Positions 26,214-36,402 of a stretch of DNA of 64,000 bases are shown piece after piece. Each line of letters opens with the position of its first letter. Positions within the stretch are counted from its first letter, which is position 1. Source of the DNA: Labilithrix luteola (lineage in GTDB: Bacteria; Myxococcota_A; Polyangia; Polyangiales; Polyangiaceae). The stretch is from positions 1,984,001 through 2,048,000 of the forward strand of contig NZ_CP012333.1 in the NCBI RefSeq assembly GCF_001263205.1. The letters run 5' to 3'. The notes beneath the pieces were generated by a model, which was not told the DNA's origin, did not search any database, and worked only from the letters and a program-made list of their open reading frames with translations. The translations under genes were made by a program, and so were the position numbers.

Positions 26214-28006
26214 CTACTTCGGAATCTGTGGAGTAATCGGGTTCAGCGCGCGTAGCCCTGCCCCTCCCGCGTACCCGTAACTCGCCGCGTCGTCCATCCC
26301 CCACACGTAAAGCGCAAACGGTCCATTGCTGCGCGCCTCGTTCCGGCCGTTGTTACACGTCCCCTTCGGAAAGGACTGTGGAGTGCGGTCCTTCGTCAGT
26401 GTTACCCAGGTATATTCATAATCGCCGTTCGCCCCGAGAGGCTGAAACTCCGTGAGCTCGCCCGCGCAATCGAGCTCGACCGGCGCGAAGCCCGTCTCTG
26501 TCTTCTTGCGGACTATCGTGAGCGTCGTTTCGCGAAAGCTGTAGTCCGCAAAGAAGACGTAGCGGTCGAGAAATTGCCCCGATGGGATCACGTTCACGAA
26601 GTCGGCATCGCCGATGTTCCGTCCGCCGATGATCGAACTGTACTGCTCGCCGGTCATGTACATGGCGGCGTAGAAAGCGTGGGCGTCGTCCTGACTCCGC
26701 ACGGTCACGAGCTTGTCGGTCAAGAACGTGACCGCTTGTCCCGCGGAGAGTGTCGTGGGCGCGCCGGGTGGCGGCGCCGGATCGTAGACGAGCTGCGTGC
26801 CGTCGGCCGCGCCGACGAATCGCCACGGTACGGATTCGAAACGCGGGACGCGCATGCCGACGTCGAAGCCCTGCCTCGAGCGAAATGGCACCAGAGCGTA
26901 TTCGCTCCCCACTGGCCGACAGGTGGAATCTGTTGACCGAGAATATCGCAGAATCCGAAGCGATCAGGAACATTCGTGCATTGCGTTCCGCCGAAGAGCC
27001 CGATCGGTTTCGTCGCTTCGATGGGGCTTCCAGTGAGTTCGGCCGGTTGCGTGAACTGCAGGACCTGTCCACGCTGAAGTGTCCACGACTGCACGAAACG
27101 ACGTTCGGCACCGACCACGTCGGCAGTGCCGACGATCTTCACGTTCGGATCGATTCGCACGACCGTATCGTTTTCGGCAGCGACGATCTGCAAATAAGGG
27201 TTCCTGCCTGCCGCGATCGCTGGCCAGGCGTTGATGGAGAGATAGTTCGTGCTCCACGACGACGCGGGCAACAGCAACGTGGCGGACGGGAAATAGGACG
27301 CTGCTCCGCCATACGGATACATCGAATACGCGCTGACCGGCACGGTGGACGTCAAGTGAAAGGCACTCGTCCGCGCCGTTCCGTGTGCGATGGGATCGAG
27401 AGAGAGCGCCGCCGCGACCTCGGCAGGGCACGGCGACGCGGAGCCAGGCTTGCTCGCGAGGAACACGATCGCAATGCCACCGGGCGAGAGCGGACCGGTG
27501 AGCTTTTCATACTTCAGATCGCCACCACCGCTGTCGTCGACCAAATACGTGGAGTTCGAGATATCGAGCGTCTCGCCCCCGTATTCCGCACCGAGCGTTG
27601 CTCCAGTGTCCCAGGTGTTGGCGATCATCGCCACGAAGCACGAGCCGGCACTCTCTGCGATGATGTCGTCCGGGGGAAGCGTCCAGAACCCGCAGCCGAC
27701 CGATCCTTTCGAGAGCTCGACGGCCGTGCACGCCGAGACGCATTTTCCCTCGCCGCATCCCGATTCCGGCGGACATTGCTCGACGACGTCGTCGCTGCAT
27801 CCACTGAGAACGGTCTTCAAGTCGCGCGAGCAACGTGTCGTCTCGCAGCCGGCTTCCGGCGTCGCGGCGTCCGGCGCGAGGAAGGTCGGTTCTTGGGACG
27901 GTTCGAAGGTGCGATCACTCGATGCGCACGCCGCGACGAGCGATGCCGTCACCAAGAGCGAGGGAATTCCGACGACGAAGGCCGTCAAAAGTTTTTTCGA
28001 TCTCAT
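26214..28006 (-). pseudogene. operon B gene 8: IgGFc-binding lipoprotein, frameshifted
   Basis: The 5' part (28006 to about 26910) encodes a lipoprotein signal (SLVAACASS), a cysteine segment like that of 17391-19160 (CETTRCSRDLKTVLSGC) and the first two thirds of the IgGFc-binding domain, up to QQIPPVGQWG. The rest (EYALVPFRSRQGFDVGMR onward) continues in another frame to 26214. One extra C in the CCCC at 26907-26910 restores a protein of about 597 residues, aligned over its length with the intact operon A copy. ATG 28006 is chosen; a TTG at 28021 overlaps the previous stop. A sequencing error is quite possible. Confidence 0.8.
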
Positions 28007-28017
28007 GGTCCCTACAT

Positions 28018-29427
28018 TCAATGCAACGGAACGATGACCGGCGTCGGGTGTGGCGCCGCGTCGGAGGTGCCGGTTCCAAGCTGTCCCGAGCGATTGCTAC
28101 CCCAGCACATGACCGTTCCGTCTTCGAGCAAAGCGCAGGCCGTGGCGTTTCCGTTTGCGTAGCTCCTCACGACTTGTACGGCCTTCCTTCCTTCGAGTCC
28201 GGTCACCGCGGTGAACTTCGAGGCTTGCTTGAGGGCAATGCCTCCATCGACACCGAGCCCTAGCTCCCCGAGTCCGTTCGAGCCGCAACACTGGAGAGCT
28301 CCGTCGGTCAGGCGAATGCAGGCGCCATCGCGACCGGTGTAGATCTGTTGCACGTGGGCGCCTGGCGCGCGCATCGTCGGGATGAAGCTGGGGAGCGTTC
28401 GCCACCGACTGTCTCCTGTGCCGAGTGAATAGCCGTTGTTTCGTCCCCAGCAGTACAGTTCTCCGTCGACGACTGCGCACGCGTTGTCGTCGGCATCGAA
28501 GCCCGTCACCGACGGCAGTGTCGCGATCGGGGCCGCCACCGGTGACGCGCTGGCGAGCGACGTGGGGCGCCCGAGCAGGTACGGCGTTCCCCACGACCAG
28601 AGCTTGCCGTCTTCCGTCATCGCAATGCTCGCCGCTGTGCGGACGACGTGCGAGAGTCCCGTCTTACCTGGGCCGACGATCTTCCCCTCCCCCGCGTCGC
28701 GCCCGAGGGCCATGTCGGTGTTCATTCCCCAACATTCGACGTCGCCGCTCTCGAGCACGGCGCACGCGTGGGGGGCTCGCCACGCGCTCCCGGTCACGTC
28801 GACACGTCGAGCCTTCCCGCCGAGGGCAACGATCGACGGTGTCGGGTGTCCGTCGTCGTCGAAGACGGCCGGATCACGCGCGAGGCCGAGCTCCCCGTTC
28901 TGATTGCTTCCCCAGCATCGAACGCTGCCATCCTCGAGCGTGACGCAGCTCGTGTAACCGCGGGCGCTGATCTGGATCACGCCGGTCAGGTCGACGACCG
29001 GCGCAGGCGCGAACGCGAGCCCCGGCCCGGGACCGCCGTCGATCGACGCCCCACCACGGCCCAGCGAGCCCGTGAACCTCTGCGAATATTGCGAATCGAG
29101 GCCCCAGCATCGAACGGTACCATCGCTCATGCGTGCGCAGAGGTGTTCCGCGCCCGCCGCGAGCTCGACGGCACAGACCCCGGTCTTGCAGACGACGAGA
29201 GGCGTCGCGGCGTCCCACGAGCCATCATCGCTGGCGTCCGGCACGTCGACGGCCGGCGCCGCATCGGGGGAAGTCGCCGTGCCGGCCTCATCGCGCGTCG
29301 TCGTCTCGGCATCTCCCGCGCGGGGCGCGCCGTCGTCCGTGCAGGCCACCATCACGACCGCCGGCCCGAGCGTGCAGGCGAGCCCGAGTGCGAGGGCCGA
29401 CCGCGTGGTCTTCCGTGTGTCGATCAC
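28018..29427 (-). CDS. operon B gene 7: RCC1-repeat lipoprotein
   Basis: Encodes 469 residues from GTG 29427, a four-base overlap with the preceding stop. The signal peptide ends in VVMVACTDD. After an acidic linker, seven RCC1-type units are marked by TVRCWGLDS, SVRCWGSNQNGELG, DVECWGMNT, LWSWGTPY, ELYCWGRNNG, LQCCGSNGLGELG and VMCWGSNRSGQLGTG, so it is a full propeller like 16039-17394. One unit has CCG in place of CWG. The start of the IgGFc gene follows directly. The ligand is unknown. Confidence 0.82.
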   Translation of the reverse strand: MIDTRKTTRSALALGLACTLGPAVVMVACTDDGAPRAGDAETTTRDEAGTATSPDAAPAVDVPDASDDGSWDAATPLVVCKTGVCAVELAAGAEHLCARMSDGTVRCWGLDSQYSQRFTGSLGRGGASIDGGPGPGLAFAPAPVVDLTGVIQISARGYTSCVTLEDGSVRCWGSNQNGELGLARDPAVFDDDGHPTPSIVALGGKARRVDVTGSAWRAPHACAVLESGDVECWGMNTDMALGRDAGEGKIVGPGKTGLSHVVRTAASIAMTEDGKLWSWGTPYLLGRPTSLASASPVAAPIATLPSVTGFDADDNACAVVDGELYCWGRNNGYSLGTGDSRWRTLPSFIPTMRAPGAHVQQIYTGRDGACIRLTDGALQCCGSNGLGELGLGVDGGIALKQASKFTAVTGLEGRKAVQVVRSYANGNATACALLEDGTVMCWGSNRSGQLGTGTSDAAPHPTPVIVPLH

Positions 29428-30797
29428 TTGTCGTTCTCCGGCGAAGGCGAAATCGGATCACGATGATGAAAGGCGACGTTCTCTCCAACGACCCAGATGT
29501 CGTTGGGCGCCGCCACGCCGCGTCCCCAGACACCGTGCAGGTCGGCAATGACGGGAATGCTGGAGGTCGACAGAGAGGTGAGGGTCCACTGCGTTCCGTC
29601 GAAGTGACGGAGGCGCCCGTGATCGGACACCATCCAAACGTTGGTCGGCGACGCGCTCCAAAAGCCGTTGATGACGTCGTACGCACCGTCGGCGAAGTAG
29701 TTGCCGACTTCCCAGAAGGGCGTGAAGGCCGTGCCCGCGTCTCCCGTGCCGAGCACGGACTGGTTGGCCGGATACGCCCGCGCGCCGTTACCCCACGATG
29801 CTCGAATGCCCATCCATGCTTGCCCGGGGGCCGTGACGGCGCCGGCGGTCGCGACGTCGATACCGTACGGGGTCCTCGCGGCGGTCGGTGGCGTACGATC
29901 GACCCACGCGATCGCCGACTCTTCGCCGACACCGCGATGAAGGAAGAGCGGATGAATCTCCGATGAAGCGCGGGTGCTGCCAGTGATCCAGAGGTCGTTG
30001 CCCGAGCTACCGAAGATGCGGAGTTCGGTGAGGCGCGCGTCGAATTGGGTGGAGACGGGGTCGTATTCCCAGTCGGCGACCGCACCGCCGTCGGGATCGT
30101 TCTTTGGACCCGAAAAATGCCAGATGCCGCCACCGGTTCTCCAGCCCGCTGCAAAGTATCCAGCGCCGGCCAACCAAACATCGTTCTTGCCCGAGCCCCA
30201 AATCGAGACGACGCCAATCGGCCACTCCCGCTGGAGCGGGACTCGCGTCCAGGTCAGCGTCGCCGAGTCGGGGCCTTCTCCATGGTAGAGCCCTGCACTG
30301 CCGCCGACCCAGATATCCGTTGGTCCGCTACCCCAGATGGTCGAGAAGTTCGACCAGCTGACGGGATCGGGCGCTTCGACGACGAAGGCGAACTGCCAAG
30401 CGGTGCCGTCCCACCGGAGGATGCAACCATCGTGATGAACATCGCCGTAGCCGTTGATCGCGAGCTCAGGATGGGCCACGCAGCTGCCGACGGCCCAGAC
30501 GACGCCGGTCCCGTCGCCCCAAACTGCTCTCAGATTCTGGTAGATGGGCAGGGGTGTTCGACACCAGTGGTCGACACTGCACACCGGGGAGCTCGCGTCG
30601 CTCGCATCCGTCGCGTTGTTGCCGTCCGTCGTTGCATCGGAGTCCGCTGGAATGGTGACCGCATCCGCGGTGTCGGCATCGCTCGACGAGGGATCGAAGA
30701 TCGTCCGCTCTCCGTCGTCGCCACAAGCGAAAGCGGCGAACGACGCCGGCGCGGTCGCGCAGACGAAGATAAAAAGGTTTCGCGAAGTCTGCTTCAT
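29424..30797 (-). CDS. operon B gene 6: propeller lipoprotein
   Basis: Encodes 457 residues from ATG 30797 (ATGA overlap with the gene before). The signal peptide leads to a lipobox (FAAFACGDD). After an Asp/Ala-rich linker and a CSVDHWCRTPLP segment, blades such as AVWGDGTGVVWAVGSC, TIWGSGPTDIWVGGSAGLYH and GVWGRGVAAPNDIWVVGENV are clear. This matches operon A gene 6 in position and style (CSTAGWCETRFP there, CSVDHWCRTPLP here). It is predicted to be exported and lipid-anchored. The reading frame is intact. Confidence 0.76.
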   Translation of the reverse strand: MKQTSRNLFIFVCATAPASFAAFACGDDGERTIFDPSSSDADTADAVTIPADSDATTDGNNATDASDASSPVCSVDHWCRTPLPIYQNLRAVWGDGTGVVWAVGSCVAHPELAINGYGDVHHDGCILRWDGTAWQFAFVVEAPDPVSWSNFSTIWGSGPTDIWVGGSAGLYHGEGPDSATLTWTRVPLQREWPIGVVSIWGSGKNDVWLAGAGYFAAGWRTGGGIWHFSGPKNDPDGGAVADWEYDPVSTQFDARLTELRIFGSSGNDLWITGSTRASSEIHPLFLHRGVGEESAIAWVDRTPPTAARTPYGIDVATAGAVTAPGQAWMGIRASWGNGARAYPANQSVLGTGDAGTAFTPFWEVGNYFADGAYDVINGFWSASPTNVWMVSDHGRLRHFDGTQWTLTSLSTSSIPVIADLHGVWGRGVAAPNDIWVVGENVAFHHRDPISPSPENDK

Positions 30798-32037
30798 GGC
30801 GTTTCTCCATCGGGAGCCAAGGTTCCCGTGAAATGCAGAATGACGCCTTGTCCCACGACCCAAACGTCGTCCGCGCTACTGCCCCAAACTCCATAAAGAG
30901 GCGGAGCGCTAGGAGGGAGCGTCACGCGCTGGCGTCGCCATTCCGTGCCGTCGTAGTGGAGGACCGTGCCCTTTTCTCCGACGGCCCAGATGTCGTGGGG
31001 GCTCGCCCCCAGATGCCGTAGAGGTCGTGGGGCGTCGAAGATTCGACCCGCTCGAGGATCGTCGATCCGTTGTGATGGCGAATGGCGCCGCTCTCTCCCA
31101 CGAACCAGACGTCGTCGGTCGATGAGCCCCAAGTCGCGTAGAGAGGGCCCAAAGTCTGACTATCGTATTCGGTCCAAACCGGATCGCTGGAGCCGTCCAC
31201 GGCCGGTGGCGAATCGGGCACTACACCGCGGTAGACACGCCCACGGAAAGAGGTCATCCATAGATCGGTCGCGTTCGCTCCCCAGAGAGCGTAGGTGTCA
31301 CCCATTTCGCAATACCAGGATGGATCTTCGGGAGTCCATGTCGTGACGCCGTCAATCGAAGATGAGCGCCAGCGTGATCCGTAGGTATCGGATCCCGGGT
31401 AACAACGACCGCCAAGCCACAGTTCGCCGCTCGAGCGGAGCCACGAAGACGTCAGGAGCGATTCGAGTCCGCCCTGGTCATACGGTGGCGCGATGGGGGT
31501 CGCCACCCACGTCGCCGTTCCGTTGGCGAATCCGTCGGTGTGGAAGACGGCGGCGGTAGAGCCGCCGACCCATACGTCGTTCTTCGAACTTCCAGTCACC
31601 GTGGTGAGCGTTCGCGTCGTCTTCGCCGGCACCGACGCCCACGAGGTGCCGTCCCAATGCATGACAGTCCCTGCGGTGCCGACGGCCCAGACATCGTCTT
31701 TCTGCGTGCCCCAAACGGTTCGCAGCGCTCGCGTCGAGTCGAGCGGCAGAGGCACTGGGCAGAACGCGACTCCGTCACACGGCCCTTTGGTGGGCGGACA
31801 GGCAGAATCCGACGAGCACTCGGCATCCTCGGCCAGTGCATCCCTCACGACGGGTTCGGCGTCGACGGGCTCTAGGCGTCCGGCATCCGTTGCGTCGACG
31901 TCCACGAATCCAGTGTCGGCGGCGCAACTCGCCAAGGCCCCTGCCGCGCATGGCCCGACGAGCGACGCGAGCAACGCTGGACCCCGCACGGCGGCGAGCG
32001 CTCCGAAGAGCCGGCTGCGTCCGTTCACGAGCTTCAT
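30794..32037 (-). pseudogene. operon B gene 5: propeller lipoprotein, frameshifted near the 3' end
   Basis: From ATG 32037 (ATGA overlap) a lipoprotein signal (GALASCAAD) is followed by an acidic linker and VWAVG-type blades: DDVWAVGTAGTVMHWDGTSW and DDVWFVGESGAIRHHNGST. After HDLYGIWG the frame becomes unlike a protein, while the frame ending at 30794 continues with SPHDIWAVGEKGTVLHYDG and DDVWVVGQGVILHFTGT. Adding one C to the CCCCC at 31006-31010 joins them into about 414 residues. The corrected stop at 30794 overlaps the next start (ATGA), which supports the correction. Paralogue: 13711-14844. Confidence 0.8.
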
Positions 32038-33362
32038 CTGGTCTCCTGCACGCCGGCATCGCATTCGGTCATCAGGCATGCGCCCTGGAAGCAAGGCTGG
32101 CCGGCTGCGGTATCGCAACGATGCCCGCACGCTCCGCAACTCGTCTCGTCGACCATCACGTTCGTTTCGCACCCGTTGGATTTGTCGCCGTCGCAGTCCC
32201 CGAATCCCTCCTTGCATTGCGTGTCGCAAATACCGGCGTTGCACACGGACGTCGAGTTGGGAGCGGCCCAGCCCGGACATCGATTCCCGCACGCGCCGCA
32301 GTGGTCGACGTCGTTCGTGAGATCGACGCACTTGATGACGTCGCAGAGTGTCTCGTTCGGCGCGCAAAGGCAGCGAGGGCCCTTACCGTCATCGCGGTTG
32401 TTTATGCAACGCTGGCCCGGCGCGCAGGCGTGTCCGCAGGCCCCACAATTCTTGCTGTCGAAGTCCGTAAGGGTTTCGCAGCCATTCGATTCGCAGCCCT
32501 TGCCGAGGTCGTTGTCGCAATCGGTCCAACCTCTCTCGCAAGCCGAATGACCACACGTTCCTCCCGCACACGTCGTTTTGGTGTGCGGGGGCGGAGTCGC
32601 ACATGCACCTTGGGAGGAATCGGTGCACGGGCTCCTGCAGGCCCCGCAGTTCTTCATATCGGTTTTGAGGTCGACGCACCGAAAGTACGTCGGCGGATTC
32701 GTCGACTGGTCGACGGCGGTGTCAGGACCGAGATCGTCGGCGTTCGATTCGCACAGTGTCTGGCCGGGAGGGCACCCACACTGACCGGCGACGCAGCGGG
32801 TGCCGGATGGACAGACGTTGCCGCAGGCGCCGCAGTTTTGCGGGTCAGTCTGCACGTCGAGCTCACATCCGTCGTCGGATCGCCCGTTGCAATCTCGATA
32901 GAACGGATAGACGCTCGTATCGCAGAGCATCGTGCACTGTCCGTTCACGCAGGACGGATCGATGTGCAGGATGTAGTGCCACTCGACGAGCGAGAGATCA
33001 CCGAAGCAATTGTTTTCGCACGAGCCGCAGTTCTTGATGTCGGAGGACAGGTCGGTCGTGCATTTACCGGCTCCGCACGTGCCATACGGGGCAGGACACG
33101 GCGTCTCGCCCGTCGCATTACAGAGTTTCGCCGTGGATGCGGAATCGGATTCGACCGCGACGTCGTTCGATGCGTCCGGCGTGACGAAAACGCCCGAACC
33201 TCCGGCATCCGTGTCGTCGCCGACGACGAACGGATCGCTCGACGGCGACGCACAAGAGGCGCCGTCGAGAATGCTCGTGAGGGCGATTGCCCAACATCCG
33301 ACGAGGATGATGCGCGAGGGCGACGGAGGCGTGTGCGCCGAGGATGGACGAGAGCTCTTCAT
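32034..33362 (-). CDS. operon B gene 4: cysteine-rich repeat lipoprotein
   Basis: Encodes 442 residues from ATG 33362; an upstream in-frame ATG at 33413 is less likely because it would extend the signal peptide. The signal has a hydrophobic core (IILVGCWAIALTSIL) and a lipobox near DGASCAS. Six modules of the kind xNCGxCxxxC are visible (KNCGSCENNC, QNCGACGNVC, KNCGACRSPC, KNCGACGHAC, DHCGACGNRC, TSCGACGHRC), the same number as in the operon A copy. They probably make disulfide-bonded surface modules. It is separated from gene 3 by 128 bases, the largest gap inside operon B. Confidence 0.78.
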   Translation of the reverse strand: MKSSRPSSAHTPPSPSRIILVGCWAIALTSILDGASCASPSSDPFVVGDDTDAGGSGVFVTPDASNDVAVESDSASTAKLCNATGETPCPAPYGTCGAGKCTTDLSSDIKNCGSCENNCFGDLSLVEWHYILHIDPSCVNGQCTMLCDTSVYPFYRDCNGRSDDGCELDVQTDPQNCGACGNVCPSGTRCVAGQCGCPPGQTLCESNADDLGPDTAVDQSTNPPTYFRCVDLKTDMKNCGACRSPCTDSSQGACATPPPHTKTTCAGGTCGHSACERGWTDCDNDLGKGCESNGCETLTDFDSKNCGACGHACAPGQRCINNRDDGKGPRCLCAPNETLCDVIKCVDLTNDVDHCGACGNRCPGWAAPNSTSVCNAGICDTQCKEGFGDCDGDKSNGCETNVMVDETSCGACGHRCDTAAGQPCFQGACLMTECDAGVQETR

Positions 33363-33490
33363 GGGCAGGCTCGGTGTCGGAGATGGAGAGAACCTCCGCG
33401 GACTGCGGAGCATCGAGTCAATGGAATCGGGCGGCTACGAGACCGAGGTGGCCGAGGCGCGACGTCGGACGACGCGACGCTGACTCGGTC

Positions 33491-34282
33491 TTACGGTGCG
33501 ATGGATCGCAGGACGGTGCGAACACGTCCCGCGTACGGACTGGAGTCTTTTTCGGAGAGGAATCGTTCGCCCAGAGCGCGCGCACGGGCGGATTCCCCTG
33601 TTGCGGCCAAGGCCTCGATCCGAATGGCGTCGATTTCTTCCGAGAAGATGCCGTGAGGAAATCGAGCGTCATACGCGTCCGCATTGCGGAGGCTTGCGCG
33701 CGGATCACCGGCAAGCGCGGAGCGAGCCGCAACGACGAATTTCAACTCCTCGGGGAAGGTATTGGTCGGCGCTTCGACCGCGGGGCGAGCGTTCTCCGTT
33801 CGAGCGATCGGCGCTGCAGGCGCCGCAGCATCGAGCAGCACGGATCGGGACGGATTGGACTCCGTCGTGCGCGCCGTCGGAAGGTCGTCGATGCGCATGA
33901 CGACTTCGGCGGAGACCACCTCTGGCGGAATATTCACCGCCGGTACTGGCTGCGCGGACTGCGGCTCCTCCACGGAGCCGGAAACCGGGGCGCCCGTGTT
34001 GGGCGTCGGCGCGCTGCGGGTGGAGCTCTTCGTCCACACGGTGCCGGCCATCGCGATCGCCGCGACGCCAACGACCGCCGTCCACGGAAGCCACGTGCTC
34101 ATCCAGGTTCGCGAGGAGAGCGACGTGGCGAGGGCCGGCACGCTGGGAGGCAGCGCGGCCGCCGCCGTCATGCGCACGAGCGCCTTGTCGATCTGCTCGG
34201 GCGAGGGGCGCTCCCTGCGCGTCGCCGAGAGCAAGCGTTCGATCCCTTTGTCCTCGATCGAGAGGCGAATAGGGTCTTTCAT
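33491..34282 (-). CDS. operon B gene 3: membrane protein with TPR-like domain, putative anti-sigma partner
   Basis: Encodes 263 residues from ATG 34282 (ATGA overlap with the sigma stop). Layout: a cytoplasmic N-terminus with an EQIDKALVRM helix, one membrane span (about residues 64-82, WLPWTAVVGVAAIAMAGTVW), a Thr/Pro-rich linker, and a helical end with ARSALAGDPRASLRNADAYD and IRIEALAATGESARARALGE. This is clearly homologous to the end of 11673-12464 (VAARSALAG versus TAARNALTG). Its tight coupling to the sigma gene suggests that it controls it. No HxxxCxxC zinc motif is present. Confidence 0.65.
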   Translation of the reverse strand: MKDPIRLSIEDKGIERLLSATRRERPSPEQIDKALVRMTAAAALPPSVPALATSLSSRTWMSTWLPWTAVVGVAAIAMAGTVWTKSSTRSAPTPNTGAPVSGSVEEPQSAQPVPAVNIPPEVVSAEVVMRIDDLPTARTTESNPSRSVLLDAAAPAAPIARTENARPAVEAPTNTFPEELKFVVAARSALAGDPRASLRNADAYDARFPHGIFSEEIDAIRIEALAATGESARARALGERFLSEKDSSPYAGRVRTVLRSIAP

Positions 34283-34947
34283 GGCGTGCCTCGCTGACTC
34301 TTGCGGTATCGCTCGAGGCGAGCCCGAAAGTCCTCGCGACCGCGACGTAGGCGCGAGGCAACCGTACCCATCGGTGCGCCGAGCATCTCGGCAATCTCCT
34401 TCATCGTCATTTCTTCGATTTCGAACATGACAAAGACTGCGCGTTGGTCTTCGTCGAGCTCCGCGAGGAGGCGGTAAACGAGCGCCCGCGCCTGCTCGTC
34501 GTCGAGCATGTCTTCGGGGGTTCCCGCGGCGGACGGAACGTCGAGGTCCGCGTCCAGCGGGGGAGTTAGCACCTCGCGAGCGCCTTTGCGCTTCAGGCCC
34601 TTCGCGATACGAAGTGCGGCACCGAATAGAAAGGCTCGCTCGCGCCCAGGTTGAACCTCTTCGAGGCGGCGCGCCGCGACGAAGAACAGCTCCTGGGCCG
34701 CGTCGTCCGCCACGTGTGCGGCGAAGCCGAGACGGCGGAGGAATCCCCAGACGTCCGGGAAGTGGCGACGAACCATCTCCCGCAGGTGCTCGGCCCGTGC
34801 CTCGACGTCTCCCTCGAGCCTAGGGTCGGTCTCCTGCTGGGGGGCCGATATTTGGGACGCGCGAAACGTCGGCTCGCTCTCGAGTTTTCGCCCCGCAAAG
34901 AAGCGGATCAATGACGACGACGCCCACACGACCGGTAGTGGCGACAC
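34279..34947 (-). CDS. operon B gene 2: ECF-type RNA polymerase sigma factor
   Basis: Encodes 222 residues from GTG 34947; the first 40 residues may not be translated. Region 2 is at about 55-125 (VADDAAQELFFVAARRL, FLFGAALRIAKGLKR), region 4 at about 165-215 (EMTMKEIAEMLGAPMGTVAS followed by a recognition helix). A spacer with EVLTPPLDADLDVPSAAGTP links the two. It follows the outer-membrane-like gene by 66 bases. It is the counterpart of 11090-11671 but rather diverged, so the two factors may read different promoters. Confidence 0.85.
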   Translation of the reverse strand: MSPLPVVWASSSLIRFFAGRKLESEPTFRASQISAPQQETDPRLEGDVEARAEHLREMVRRHFPDVWGFLRRLGFAAHVADDAAQELFFVAARRLEEVQPGRERAFLFGAALRIAKGLKRKGAREVLTPPLDADLDVPSAAGTPEDMLDDEQARALVYRLLAELDEDQRAVFVMFEIEEMTMKEIAEMLGAPMGTVASRLRRGREDFRARLERYRKSQRGTP

Positions 34948-35013
34948 GGCCTTCGTTTTGATCCCGAAAAAATCATCGAGGCCGATTCGACATGCATCGC
35001 CCGGAAAATAGCC

Positions 35014-36120
35014 TCAAAAGTGCAGGCCCACACCAGCCCCCACGAGGACGCCGAGCGCGGGCGGCTGCGAGACGGGCACGCCACTCTTCAATTCGAAGGG
35101 CCGGCGCGTCGTCGGCATGGTCACGAGCATGCTCGTCGCGAGATAGAAGACGCGACCAAGGGCGAGACGGGCGGACATCGAAGCGCCGAAATCGGCCCAC
35201 AACATCGACGTTCCGCGCGGGTCGGCGAAGTCCTTTGCACGTTCGCGAAGTGTCCCCACGTTGGCTTCGCCGCATGGCGTCAGTTCCAGTCGATTGGCGA
35301 ACAGGCCGACGCGAACGGGGCACAACCGCAGATTCGCCGCCGTCCACACGAACTCCACCTCACCCCCTCGTAGAGCGATCTCATGCGCGAAGCTTTGGCG
35401 GATGCCAATCGCTGCGGACGGGCGCCAACCTCCCTCTTCGTTCGGCGCCGAGGCCGCGCCGAGTTCGACTTCGAACATCGCGGCGAGCACGGGGAGCGTT
35501 TCGCTCAATACGGCAGAGCTCGCCTCCATGCGGAGTTCGGCGGACGTTCGGACGGTTCGAGACGCGCGCGGGCGAGGCCTGGACGAGGGCGCACGCCGTG
35601 GCCGCTCGGGTTCGACGCGTGAAGGGAGTGGAACGTCCGGGCCAGTCTCGTTCGACTGCTCCGCGGAAGCCATTCCGACCGGCGAGGTCGACTCGGGCAT
35701 GCCGGCCGCAAGTGGATCGATGACCCCGGCCACCATCACCGCGAGTGCCTGTGCCACGTACGCGCAGCTCGGACCTTGGAGCTTGCGCGCGGAGACGCGA
35801 CCGTCCACGTCCTCGACGACGAGACGGGCGGTGAGGCTCGCGTCTTCCGTGCCGTTCGGCTCCAGGCGGACGCGGATCGTTCGCGCGCGCATGCCCGCAG
35901 GAGCCTGGGTCCATTTCGTCGTGTAGGAACGGATGGAATCCGAGAAGGCGGAGCTCGACGGACACCCCGCATTCTCCGGTGCCTCGTAGACGAGGATGAC
36001 CGGCTCGACGGGCGCCCCACCTTCGTCGGCCGTCGCGATCGCCGACCCGAGGAGCGTCGTTGAGGCGACGATCATCGGGAGCGCGCGCGTCCACACCATG
36101 CGGGCGGCCATCGAGGCCAT
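35014..36120 (-). CDS. operon B gene 1: outer-membrane-like protein
   Basis: Encodes 368 residues from ATG 36120. The N-terminus is a signal peptide ending near GSAIATADE. An N-terminal periplasmic domain follows, with VYEAPENAGCPSSSAFSDSI and GPSCAYVAQALAVMVAGVI, then a Pro/Arg-rich linker and a strand-rich end (FYLATSMLVTMPTTRRPFEL, ALGVLVGAGVGLHF) that resembles a small outer-membrane barrel. The motif order and gene position match 9861-11000. A GCGGNN array lies 93 bases upstream of the start. The barrel prediction needs structural modelling. Confidence 0.65.
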   Translation of the reverse strand: MASMAARMVWTRALPMIVASTTLLGSAIATADEGGAPVEPVILVYEAPENAGCPSSSAFSDSIRSYTTKWTQAPAGMRARTIRVRLEPNGTEDASLTARLVVEDVDGRVSARKLQGPSCAYVAQALAVMVAGVIDPLAAGMPESTSPVGMASAEQSNETGPDVPLPSRVEPERPRRAPSSRPRPRASRTVRTSAELRMEASSAVLSETLPVLAAMFEVELGAASAPNEEGGWRPSAAIGIRQSFAHEIALRGGEVEFVWTAANLRLCPVRVGLFANRLELTPCGEANVGTLRERAKDFADPRGTSMLWADFGASMSARLALGRVFYLATSMLVTMPTTRRPFELKSGVPVSQPPALGVLVGAGVGLHF

Positions 36121-36212
36121 TCTTACCCGAAAAAAGCGCGCGTTCGCTCCCAACGCGATCCATCAAGCGGCGAGCGCCCAACGCCCGCGCTTACCAAACC
36201 ACGGATCCCGTC

Positions 36213-36290
36213 GCGGACTCGGACGCGGACGCGGATGCCGTTGCGGCTGCGGCTGCCGTTGCGGCTGCGGCTGCCGTTGCGGACGCGGAC
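36213..36290. repeat. GCGGNN hexamer array upstream of operon B
   Basis: Thirteen hexamers in phase: GCGGAC, TCGGAC, GCGGAC, GCGGAT, GCCGTT, then GCGGCT GCGGCT GCCGTT repeated, ending GCGGAC GCGGAC. It lies between the divergent starts of operon B (36120) and the GFA gene (36403). Same unit and same number of copies as the array at 19172-19249. Confidence 0.85.
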
Positions 36291-36402
36291 TCGCATGTCG
36301 CCGTGGCATTCGGAACCCGCCTCACAAACCTGACAAAAGCTGACAGCTATGCCCGGTATTCTTTCTCCTCGAAGCCCTCCGGCTCGACGAATGGAGAAGA
36401 CC

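Noticed and set aside
31836..33656. 606-codon plus-strand frame across operon B
   Set aside because: It is antisense to the cysteine-rich and propeller lipoproteins, whose paralogues exist in operon A.
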